Positions 55,025 to 62,721 of a DNA stretch of 64,000 nt are shown piece after piece. The stretch spans positions 861,001 through 925,000 of the forward strand of contig NZ_JAIGNJ010000001.1 in NCBI RefSeq assembly GCF_019711415.1, written 5' to 3'. The notes below the pieces were generated by a model. That model worked only from the letters and a program-made list of their open reading frames with translations. It had not been told where the DNA came from and did no database searches. A program made the translations under genes and the position numbers. Each line of letters starts with the position of its first letter. Position 1 is the first letter of the stretch. The stretch comes from Qipengyuania vesicularis (GTDB lineage: Bacteria > Pseudomonadota > Alphaproteobacteria > Sphingomonadales > Sphingomonadaceae).

Positions 55025-57739
55025 ATGGCAACGCGCATGCTCATCGACGCGCGCCACCAGGAAGAAACCCGGGTGGCAGTCCTCAAGGGAAACCGGATTG
55101 AGGAATTTGATTTCGAATCTGCCGACAAGCGGCAGATCAAGGGCAATATCTACCTCGCCAAGGTAACAAGGGTAGAACCATCACTTCAGGCGGCATTCGT
55201 CGATTTCGGCGGTAACCGGCACGGTTTCCTCGCCTTCAGCGAAATCCACCCCGACTACTACCAGATCCCCAAGGAAGACCGCGAAGCCCTGCTCGCGGCC
55301 GAAGCCGAAGTTGCCGAAGAAGAGCAGCGCCTGCGTGCCGAGGAAGAAGAGCGCGGCGAGATGCCGGGCGACGAGTACGACGCCGAGGAAGAAAGCGCAG
55401 AAGCGCTCGCCGAAGACCTCGCCGAAGACGGTCTCGAAGAAGTCGATACCTCCGACAAGGATGACGTCGCCACCATCGAGGAAGGCCAGCTCGACGGCGA
55501 CGAGGATGACGAAGACGAAGAGGACTCCGACGAGGAGCCTGTCGAGAACGAAGAGAGCGAAGACCGTCCCAAGGGGCGTGGCCGTCGTGGCCGTGGCCGC
55601 CGACAGGGCAAGGGCCGTACGCGGGCGAAGGAAGTCGATGAAGCCCGCGCCAAGCGCATGGCCCTGCGCCGCAAGTACAAGATTCAGGACGTTATCCAGC
55701 GCCGCCAGGTCCTGCTGGTACAGGTCGTCAAGGAAGAACGCGGCAACAAGGGTGCTGCCCTCACCACCTATCTCAGCCTCGCCGGCCGCTACACGGTTCT
55801 CATGCCGAACAGCAGCCACGGCGGTGGCATCAGCCGCAAGATCAATTCGGCAAGCGATCGCAAGCGCCTGAAGCAGATCGTCTCCGACCTCAGCCTGCCC
55901 AAGACCATGGGCCTGATCGTCCGCACGGCCGGCCTTTCGCGCAACAAGACCGAGATCAAGCGCGACTTCGATTATCTTGCCCGCCTGTGGGACGAGATCC
56001 GCGAGAAGACACTCGCTTCTGCAGCGCCTGCGCTGATCCATTCGGACAGCGACCTCATCAAGCGCGCGATCCGGGACATCTACAACCGCGATATCGAGGA
56101 AGTCGTTGTCGAGGGAGAGGAAGGCTACAAGTCGGCCAAGGCCTTCATGAAGATGCTTATGCCCAGCCACGCGCGCCGGGTGAAGCAATACGCCGACCCC
56201 GTGCCGCTGTTCCAGCGCTATGGCGCGGAAGACCAGCTCAAGGCGATGTACGATCCGGTGGTCCAGCTCAAGTCGGGCGGGTACCTCGTGATCAACCCGA
56301 CCGAGGCACTGGTGTCGATCGACATCAACTCGGGCCGCTCCACCAAGGAGCATAATATCGAGCAAACCGCGCTCCACACCAATCTGGAAGCGGCCAAGGA
56401 AATCGCCCGTCAGCTCCGCCTGCGGGACATGGCCGGCCTGGTGGTGATCGACTTCATCGACCAGGAGCACCATTCGAATACCCGGAAGGTCGAGCGCGCC
56501 ATGAAGGACGCGCTGAAGAGCGACCGCGCGCGCATCCAGGTGGGCCGTATTTCCAGCTTCGGCCTGATGGAAATGAGCCGTCAGCGCCTGCGCACCGGTG
56601 TGCTCGAGGCGACGACGCGCGAATGCCCGCACTGTGATGGCACCGGTCTCGTGCGCACGGCCAGCTCGGCTGGCCTATCCGCCCTGCGCCTCATCGAAGA
56701 GGAAGCGGCCAAGGGCAAGGGAACCAAGATCCGCCTCGCTGCCAGCACCGAAGCTGCCGTCTACCTGCTCAACGAGAAGCGGGCCGAACTCGTGGAGATC
56801 GAGCAGCGCTATGGCGTAACCGTCGAGGTCGTCCCCGAGGGCGAGGACGAAGGCGCCAAGATGAGTGTCTCGAGCCACGGCCCCAAACCGAAGGACGCGC
56901 CAAGATTCGAAGCCCTTGTCGATGACGAAGAGGACGAGATCGAGGATGAAGACGATGTCGACACCTCGGACGAAGACGAGGACGAAGATGATCGTCCGCG
57001 CAAGAAGCGCCGCCGCCGCCGTGGCGGACGTGGCCGAAACAAGAAGCGCGATCAGGGCGGCGATGACGAAGCCGCAGACGACACCGATGACGACGCGGCC
57101 GATACTGAAGCCGACGCGGAAGACGACGGCGACGACAAGCCGAAGAAGCGCCGTCGCCGCGGAGGACGCCGCCGTGGCGGCCGTGGTCGCGGCAAGGGTA
57201 ATGCCGAGGAAGTAACTGCCGAAGATGCCGAGAACCTCGAAGAGGTCTCGGAGCAAGTGGTTGACGACATGGCAGTCGTGGCCGGCCCGGACGATGCGGC
57301 GGAAACCGCGGAAGCAGCCGCAGAAGAAAAACCGAAGAAGCGTGCCACTCGCCGCAAGAAGAAGGCCGACGAAGCTCCGGCTGACGAAGCGCCGGCAGAC
57401 AAGGACGCTGAAGAGGCACCCAAGCCCAAGCGCACTAGGAAAAAGAAGGTAGAGACCGAGGAAGCGGTCGAGGACACGCCCAAGCCGAAGCGGACCCGCA
57501 AGAAGAAGGTCGACGCCGAGGAAGGCGAGACCTCAAGCGGGGAAGAGGCAGCCCCCAAGCCAAAGCGCACCCGCCGAAAGAAGGCGGATGCCGCCGAGGT
57601 TGCCGAGCAGGTCAAGGAAGACATGGCTGTTGTCGCAGGCCCGGACGATGCCGCGCAGACCGCCGATGCTACGGCCGACGCTGGCGAAGACAGCGGCAAA
57701 CCACGCCGCGGCTGGTGGCAGCGCACCTTCGGCGAATAA
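55025..57739 (+). CDS. rne: Ribonuclease E
   Basis: A 904-residue endoribonuclease, core of the mRNA degradosome. The S1 domain (about 35-250) is split by an acidic insertion at 84-180 followed by an Arg/Gly-rich basic patch (181-215). The catalytic core follows, with S-I-D-I-N-S-G and V-V-I-D-F-I-D, then the zinc link Cys534-x-x-Cys537. From about 640 the C-terminus is disordered: acidic blocks, basic K-K-R-R-R-R-R-G-G patches and repeated P-K-P-K-R-T-R-K-K-K units. The motif D-M-A-V-V-A-G-P-D-D-A-A occurs twice, at 748-759 and 866-877. Confidence 0.95.
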   Translation: MATRMLIDARHQEETRVAVLKGNRIEEFDFESADKRQIKGNIYLAKVTRVEPSLQAAFVDFGGNRHGFLAFSEIHPDYYQIPKEDREALLAAEAEVAEEEQRLRAEEEERGEMPGDEYDAEEESAEALAEDLAEDGLEEVDTSDKDDVATIEEGQLDGDEDDEDEEDSDEEPVENEESEDRPKGRGRRGRGRRQGKGRTRAKEVDEARAKRMALRRKYKIQDVIQRRQVLLVQVVKEERGNKGAALTTYLSLAGRYTVLMPNSSHGGGISRKINSASDRKRLKQIVSDLSLPKTMGLIVRTAGLSRNKTEIKRDFDYLARLWDEIREKTLASAAPALIHSDSDLIKRAIRDIYNRDIEEVVVEGEEGYKSAKAFMKMLMPSHARRVKQYADPVPLFQRYGAEDQLKAMYDPVVQLKSGGYLVINPTEALVSIDINSGRSTKEHNIEQTALHTNLEAAKEIARQLRLRDMAGLVVIDFIDQEHHSNTRKVERAMKDALKSDRARIQVGRISSFGLMEMSRQRLRTGVLEATTRECPHCDGTGLVRTASSAGLSALRLIEEEAAKGKGTKIRLAASTEAAVYLLNEKRAELVEIEQRYGVTVEVVPEGEDEGAKMSVSSHGPKPKDAPRFEALVDDEEDEIEDEDDVDTSDEDEDEDDRPRKKRRRRRGGRGRNKKRDQGGDDEAADDTDDDAADTEADAEDDGDDKPKKRRRRGGRRRGGRGRGKGNAEEVTAEDAENLEEVSEQVVDDMAVVAGPDDAAETAEAAAEEKPKKRATRRKKKADEAPADEAPADKDAEEAPKPKRTRKKKVETEEAVEDTPKPKRTRKKKVDAEEGETSSGEEAAPKPKRTRRKKADAAEVAEQVKEDMAVVAGPDDAAQTADATADAGEDSGKPRRGWWQRTFGE
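57266..57658 (+). repeat. Duplicated 12-residue motif in the RNase E tail
   Basis: The codons for D-M-A-V-V-A-G-P-D-D-A-A appear at 57266-57301 and 57620-57655, 118 codons apart, flanking three P-K-P-K-R-T-R-(K/R)-K-K units. The two copies are identical at protein level but differ at several synonymous positions, which suggests selection on the peptide. Confidence 0.75.
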
Positions 57740-57750
57740 GCGAGTCAAGG

Positions 57751-57782
57751 CTCCCCGCCTGCGCAATCTCGTAGGCGGGGAG
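57751..57782. terminator. Hairpin after the RNase E gene
   Basis: A perfect 10-base stem (CTCCCCGCCT with its complement) and 12-base loop, 11 bases after the stop and before a convergent gene. No T-run follows on the plus strand. Confidence 0.55.
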
Positions 57783-57796
57783 TTCGAAACCTGAGC

Positions 57797-58435
57797 TTAC
57801 ACGCCCGTTCGGCGCGCAACCCCCCATTCCATCCAGCCCACCACCTTGGGTGTCTTGTCGAGGTAGGCCTGTCCCATCGGCATGACTTCGAACCCTGCCC
57901 CTCTAAGCGCTGAGCCGATTGGACGGGTCAGGTGGCAACCACCGGCCAGCGGTTTCCACAAGGGTTCGATTCGCATCTGCCAGCGGGCGATATCCGGGTC
58001 CGGAGCCTTGCCGTGTTCAAGGAACAGTAGTTTACCGCCGGGTTTCAGCACTCGCCGTAGCTCCGAAAGTACCTTGTCGGGATCATCGACCGAACACAGG
58101 GTATAGGTGCAAACGGCCGTATCGAAGCTGCTCGAAGCGAAGGGGATTTCCTCCCCCACGCCCTGCCGAATGTCGTACTCCCAACCGCGCGCCTCGGCGC
58201 GTTCTCGCGCGCCTTGAAGGAGCTTGGCATGCGGATCGATACCGGCAAACCGCGTGACCTTCCCGCCGTCGTACAATGCCTGATTGAGACCGCCACCGCA
58301 GCCAAGTTCGAAGACGCTTCCTTCCGCAAGGGGGATAACCTCGCGCCTGCGCTTTTCGATACCCTTCTGTCCGCAAGCAAGCGTGATCATGCGTGGCATG
58401 ATGTGCGCATCGTAGAACCGCTTGATCCCCATCAC
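57797..58435 (-). CDS. Class I SAM-dependent methyltransferase (UbiE-like)
   Basis: A 212-residue methyltransferase with motif I F-E-L-G-C-G-G-G-L-N and the following D-T-A-V-C-T-Y-T-L-C-S-V and L-K-P-G-G-K-L-L-F-L-E-H-G. The overall form (Y-D-x-x-I-M-P at the start, R-I-E-P-L-W-K-P-L-A-G-G-C) matches UbiE-like enzymes that act on small hydrophobic substrates. The substrate is not evident. Convergent with rne. Confidence 0.85.
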   Translation of the reverse strand: MMGIKRFYDAHIMPRMITLACGQKGIEKRRREVIPLAEGSVFELGCGGGLNQALYDGGKVTRFAGIDPHAKLLQGARERAEARGWEYDIRQGVGEEIPFASSSFDTAVCTYTLCSVDDPDKVLSELRRVLKPGGKLLFLEHGKAPDPDIARWQMRIEPLWKPLAGGCHLTRPIGSALRGAGFEVMPMGQAYLDKTPKVVGWMEWGVARRTGV

Positions 58436-58504
58436 GTTCTCCGGCCTGCGACCCGGCCGGCCAGCTTAGCGCCAAAATTTCTCGGTGGAAGCCCTAGAAA
58501 TGCC

Positions 58505-59263
58505 TTATCGGATCAAGCTCTTGGCGAGTTCGAGATCAGCCGACTTGTCGATATCGACAGCAGACCGGCCATCGCTTGCGGCGACCAATGCTGCCTTCAC
58601 TTCGATCCGCTGACCTAGGCGCGAAAGTCCCTCGGCGAGAGTGAGCCTGCCGAATGCCATCGAAAGCAAGGTTCCAAGCCCAAGCCGGGCAGCGATGCGC
58701 CAAGGACGCTTGCGATGCGCCTCTACCATCGACCAGGTTTCCAATGCGCGGTAGGCTTGGGGCCGCTGGAGGTAGAACAGGTTGCAGCCCGACCAATGAC
58801 CGTCGGCAAAACGAAGATAGGTTCTACGGGTATCAGGCACGGCCGCCTCGACCACTCGTCTTTCCGCCATCATGATCGACAGGTCGGCGTCATCCGGCGT
58901 GCCATCGATCAACTCCAGCACCCATCCTGCCTCCAGCAGGCCGTGATCGCTCGTGGTGACAAGCAGGGGAGCACCGATTTCCGCGAATGCCTTTCCGACG
59001 CTGGCGCTGGGACCGGGCATGGGCGCGATCACTTCTGCTCCGAGCATTCTGGCCAGGTCCGCGACGGGTCCCGTATCGCAGCTTACGGCTATCCGCTCGA
59101 TACCCGCATTCCGCAAGGCGCCGATCACCCTTTCGAGCAGCGTCTTGCCCCCGATTTCGATAAGCGCCTTGTGCGCAGCTCCCTGCTGAAGGGCAAAGGG
59201 ATCTCCTCCCGGCCTTGTACCGGCAAGGACCAAAGCGGCAGGAAGGGTTTTCGTGGATGCCAT
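58505..59263 (-). CDS. MobA-like nucleotidyltransferase
   Basis: A 252-residue protein with a nucleotidyltransferase-type N-terminus: A-L-V-L-A-G-T-R-P-G-G, then H-K-A-L-I-E-I-G-G-K-T-L-L-E-R-V, then T-T-S-D-H-G-L-L. The family transfers NMP to sugar or alcohol phosphates. The C-terminal ~100 residues are less typical. A GTG at 59266 precedes the ATG. It is divergent, by 115 bases, from the CDP-alcohol phosphotransferase gene, which suggests a common pathway. Confidence 0.8.
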   Translation of the reverse strand: MASTKTLPAALVLAGTRPGGDPFALQQGAAHKALIEIGGKTLLERVIGALRNAGIERIAVSCDTGPVADLARMLGAEVIAPMPGPSASVGKAFAEIGAPLLVTTSDHGLLEAGWVLELIDGTPDDADLSIMMAERRVVEAAVPDTRRTYLRFADGHWSGCNLFYLQRPQAYRALETWSMVEAHRKRPWRIAARLGLGTLLSMAFGRLTLAEGLSRLGQRIEVKAALVAASDGRSAVDIDKSADLELAKSLIR

Positions 59264-59378
59264 CACTTCGGGGCCTTAGCGGCCAACGCTCTCGTCGCAC
59301 AGCGCCCTTGGGAAAGTTTTCGCAGGCGTTGCATGCAAACCATTGCCCAGCGCCCGCGGGCCTCCTAATCCCCGCGCC

Positions 59379-60515
59379 ATGAAGAACAGGCAGGCCTCTC
59401 CGTCCATCGAAACCGTCGGCACCAATCCAACCAAGCTATGGGGGCTCACAAACGAGGAGCGCCATCGCCGGATCGGGGCTGCCAATGGTTACGATGGCTC
59501 GGCGGGTGAAGCGGTCCTGCTGGTCAACGCGAGCTACGTGGCCGATCCGGCTTGGGTGCGGCATCTCGCCGACAATCCCGGCCTGGTCCTGATGATTGAT
59601 GGCACACCCGCCCTCGCCCATGCGACGAGCGCTGAGCAGGCCGAAGCTCTCCGCAAGGCTATCCATGCTGGCAACACACCCGATGGCACCGAAGGGCTGG
59701 ACTTCCTTCGCTACGAGGACGGCCCGACCATCGAGAACAAGCAATTGCGCAAGCGCGAAACGCCGTTCCTCACCAAACTCGAACCGGCCACACTCCGATC
59801 GATCGAGCGATCAAGCTATTTCGGTGCCTACAAGGGCGTGACCGATATTCTCACCAAGTACCTATGGCCGGAATGGGCCTTGATACTCACCCGCCTTGCG
59901 GCGCGGATCGGCATGACGCCGAACATGGTGACGGCCATCGGCGCGGTCATGTGCATCGCTGCTACGGTGGCCTTTGCCTTCGGCCATTACTGGAGCGGCA
60001 TGGCGATGGGCCTCGTTTTCATGGTGCTCGATACGGTGGATGGTAAGCTCGCGCGCTGCACCATAACCTCGAGCTGGTGGGGTAACATTTTCGATCACGG
60101 GATCGATCTCGTCCACCCGCCCTTTTGGTGGTGGTTCTGGGCGACCGGCCTGGTCTACTGGGGCCTCGAGCTCGACAATACCACCTTCTGGTGGGTGCAA
60201 GGAGCGATCCAAGGGGGATACGTCCTCCAGCGGCTGATCGAAGGCGTCTTCATGCGTCGCAACGGCATGATGCATATCCATGTCTGGCGGCGTTTCGACA
60301 GTCAGTTCCGCCTGATAACCGCCCGGCGCAATCCGAACATGGTCATCCTGTTCGTATCGATGCTGGCAGGGCGACCGGACATCGGCATCATTGCCGTTGC
60401 CTGGTGGACGGTGATCTCGCTTCTTGTGCATATGGTGCAGCTCGTGCAGGCAGAGATCGCACGCGCAAGGAAGGGTTCGCAACTGACCAGCTGGCTGGCG
60501 GAGGAAGGCGCATGA
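59379..60515 (+). CDS. CDP-alcohol phosphotransferase with nucleotidyltransferase-like N-terminus
   Basis: A 378-residue membrane protein. Residues 1-160 look like a partial nucleotidyltransferase-type domain (V-L-L-V-N-A-S-Y-V-A-D-P, V-L-M-I-D-G-T-P) with an L-R-K-R-E-T-P-F-L linker, reminiscent of bifunctional inositol-phosphate enzymes. The catalytic signature is complete: D218-x2-D221-G222-x2-A225-R226-x8-G235-x3-D239-x3-D243. Several membrane helices surround it. It should join a CDP-activated alcohol to an acceptor alcohol; the substrate is unknown. An in-frame start at 59343 is possible. Its stop overlaps the HIT gene (ATGA). Confidence 0.85.
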   Translation: MKNRQASPSIETVGTNPTKLWGLTNEERHRRIGAANGYDGSAGEAVLLVNASYVADPAWVRHLADNPGLVLMIDGTPALAHATSAEQAEALRKAIHAGNTPDGTEGLDFLRYEDGPTIENKQLRKRETPFLTKLEPATLRSIERSSYFGAYKGVTDILTKYLWPEWALILTRLAARIGMTPNMVTAIGAVMCIAATVAFAFGHYWSGMAMGLVFMVLDTVDGKLARCTITSSWWGNIFDHGIDLVHPPFWWWFWATGLVYWGLELDNTTFWWVQGAIQGGYVLQRLIEGVFMRRNGMMHIHVWRRFDSQFRLITARRNPNMVILFVSMLAGRPDIGIIAVAWWTVISLLVHMVQLVQAEIARARKGSQLTSWLAEEGA

Positions 60516-60940
60516 ACGAGACGATCGTAAAATTCGGCTTCCCGGCCACTCTGCTGCGGGAACTGGAGCATTGGGTGATCCTGCTGCGCCCTGCCCAGCC
60601 CACCCTTGGAAGCCTGGTCCTTGCAGCGAAATCCGACGCTACCGAGTTCTCCGCCCTGCCATCGCAGGCGCATGCCGAGCTGGCGGAAGCAACACGAGCA
60701 ATAGAGAGCGCGCTTGGCTCGTTCGTGGAATATTCGAAGATCAACTACCTCATGTTGATGATGGTCGATCCCAACGTCCATTTCCATGTGATCCCGCGCT
60801 ACGAGGGTGTACGCAGTTTCCGGGGAATGGACTATGTCGACGCAGGATGGCCGAAACTCCCTGAACTCGGTCAGGCAGTTGCGCTCGATAATGACCAAAT
60901 CTCGACCCTCGTCTCCGAGCTCGAGCCATTGCTAAAGTAG
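60512..60940 (+). CDS. HIT family protein
   Basis: A 142-residue histidine-triad nucleotide hydrolase/transferase. The HxHxH site reads N-V-H-F-H-V-I-P-R: the middle (nucleophile) His90 and third His92 are kept, but the first is Asn88. HIT proteins act on NMP linkages and could remove or recycle CMP/NMP in a nucleotidyl-alcohol pathway. Coupled to the CDP-alcohol phosphotransferase by ATGA overlap. Confidence 0.85.
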   Translation: MNETIVKFGFPATLLRELEHWVILLRPAQPTLGSLVLAAKSDATEFSALPSQAHAELAEATRAIESALGSFVEYSKINYLMLMMVDPNVHFHVIPRYEGVRSFRGMDYVDAGWPKLPELGQAVALDNDQISTLVSELEPLLK

Positions 60941-60956
60941 CTTCAGGAGCAACTCA

Positions 60957-61865
60957 TTGATTCCCTCGAAACTGATCAATCGCCTCCTCGAAGACGAACG
61001 TCTCACGCTCGTGGACGTTGGCGCGGCGGGCGGACTTCACGCACGCTGGAAGCCGGCAGAGGAACGACTGCGGCTGATCGGATTTGAACCGCTCGACGAG
61101 ATAAGCGATGACGGTGCCGTCTTGTCGCTTCCATGGGCATTGGGTTCGGCTGACGGCAGCGCGGAATTGAAAGTCACCAAGCGGGTCAGCATGACTTCGC
61201 TGCTCGATCCGGCCAGCGACCTGATTTCCCGTTTCTGGGACAAACCCGAACACACGAAGATCGTTGAGCGCATACCGGTCGAGAAGCGGCGGCTCGACGA
61301 TCTTGCAGGCGAGCACAAGTTCGACCCCGATTTCATCAAGATCGACGTCCAGGGCGGGGAAATGGATGTGCTCGAAGGGGCCAAGAGATGCCTGGGCACT
61401 TCGATCCTCGCTGCGGAGATCGAGCTGTCCTTTATCGAGCGCTATAGCGGCCTGACCAAGTTCTCCGATGTCGTTACATTCATGGAAGGCCAGGGGTTCG
61501 AACTCTTCGATCTCTGGCGCATCAAGCGATATCGTCACAGCAACCGGGCGGGCGTCGTCAACCCGGGTACCGCCCGGGGTCTGCGCGCTGGTCGCCTCGC
61601 ATTTTGCGATACCCTGTTCGTGAGGCGGGATGACGAGCTGCTGCGCTGTGCGGAAGCAAGCCGGGCGACCGCCGGCAAGCTTATTGCCATCTCCCTGATC
61701 TACGGAAAGGCGGATCTTGCCGCCCGCTTGCATGATGTAACCCGCGACGCCTTCGACGCCGAGCTGAACGACGGGCTGGACCGGTATTTCAAGAAGTTAT
61801 CGGGCCGCCAGCTGAACCCCCGCGGCCTTCACCGCGCACTGGATTATTTCGCCAGCAAGGTTTGA
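60957..61865 (+). CDS. FkbM family methyltransferase
   Basis: A 302-residue SAM-dependent O-methyltransferase of the FkbM type, often found in polysaccharide or lipid modification loci. Motif I is L-V-D-V-G-A-A-G-G; F-I-K-I-D-V-Q-G-G-E and the following E-I-E-L-S-F are typical. The start is a TTG with GGAGC seven bases upstream. It follows the HIT gene by 16 bases and converges with the LicC-like gene. Confidence 0.85.
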   Translation: MIPSKLINRLLEDERLTLVDVGAAGGLHARWKPAEERLRLIGFEPLDEISDDGAVLSLPWALGSADGSAELKVTKRVSMTSLLDPASDLISRFWDKPEHTKIVERIPVEKRRLDDLAGEHKFDPDFIKIDVQGGEMDVLEGAKRCLGTSILAAEIELSFIERYSGLTKFSDVVTFMEGQGFELFDLWRIKRYRHSNRAGVVNPGTARGLRAGRLAFCDTLFVRRDDELLRCAEASRATAGKLIAISLIYGKADLAARLHDVTRDAFDAELNDGLDRYFKKLSGRQLNPRGLHRALDYFASKV

Positions 61866-61873
61866 TGAGCCGC

Positions 61874-62614
61874 CTAGCTGGCCCATTTGTCGGTCAGGAC
61901 AGTGGCAACCTCGATATCGTTGAGGAAATCGACCTCGGCCCATTCCATGCCTTCGATCGAGGTCGTGCCCACCTTCCCGGTGTCGGCGATCATGTCGATG
62001 ACCTTCAGATACCAGTGATTGACCCCATCGGGTGTACGCATCGTCCGGCGGACCGTTTCGCGAAACAGTTCTGCGCCCTCTCCACGGAAAGCCAGGAACC
62101 CGATCGATTCGGAGTTGCTTTCCTCCGCGGTCAGCGTCTTGCCGATCCTTGCGAGCCGCCCGTTCTCACCGCGACTAACCTTCATGTCGTCACTGTCATA
62201 GGCGGCCTTTACGTCGACCGTGACCGCGATTGGCCAGTCTGAGCCTTCCTGCACCTTTCGCACGATATCTTCCGAGATCAGCGTGTCGCCGTTGAGAATG
62301 AGGAAATCGCCCTTCATTTCCTCGCGCATGATCCAGCAAGAGCCGAGATTGTCGGCGACCTTGAAGAACGGATTGAAATGACAGGAGATTTCAACCCTGG
62401 GATCCGAGATTTTGGAGACAAGCTCTTCAACCATGTCGGTCATGAAACCGGTCACGATGTCGATCCGCTTGACCCCGCAGCGAGCAAGCATCTCGATCTG
62501 CCACTCGATCAGCGTCTTGCCAGAAAACTCGATCAGGCACTTTGGGCGTTCTGCGGTAAGCGGCAGCAGGCGCGAGCCCTGGCCCGCGCTCAGGAGAATG
62601 GCGTGTTCAATCAT
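61874..62614 (-). CDS. LicC-like nucleotidyltransferase
   Basis: A 246-residue sugar-phosphate/alcohol-phosphate nucleotidyltransferase. The signature L-S-A-G-Q-G-S-R-L-L-P-L-T and R-P-K-C-L-I is complete, as is N-G-D-T-L-I. The layout with W-Q-I-E-M-L matches LicC-type CTP:phosphocholine cytidylyltransferases and related enzymes. I chose the ATG at 62614; the frame reaching 62650 has 12 more residues. It is a good candidate to supply the CDP-alcohol used by the enzyme at 59379-60515, though that is inference. Confidence 0.83.
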   Translation of the reverse strand: MIEHAILLSAGQGSRLLPLTAERPKCLIEFSGKTLIEWQIEMLARCGVKRIDIVTGFMTDMVEELVSKISDPRVEISCHFNPFFKVADNLGSCWIMREEMKGDFLILNGDTLISEDIVRKVQEGSDWPIAVTVDVKAAYDSDDMKVSRGENGRLARIGKTLTAEESNSESIGFLAFRGEGAELFRETVRRTMRTPDGVNHWYLKVIDMIADTGKVGTTSIEGMEWAEVDFLNDIEVATVLTDKWAS

Positions 62615-62721
62615 GCACCGCCCTTTAGTCGGCCTCGTGCAGACCCGCAACGCCCTCGTCGACAGGCCAAATCGTCCCCATGCTTGCGCGCCGCTTAGTC
62701 GTCGCTAAAAGCGCGGCTCGA

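Noticed and set aside
54652-55101. 149-residue plus-strand frame in the rne leader
   Set aside because: Overlaps the rne start in another frame, Arg/Pro-rich, no ribosome binding site or homology.
55181-56632. 483-residue minus-strand frame opposite rne
   Set aside because: Antisense of the acidic and catalytic parts of RNase E; no family resemblance.
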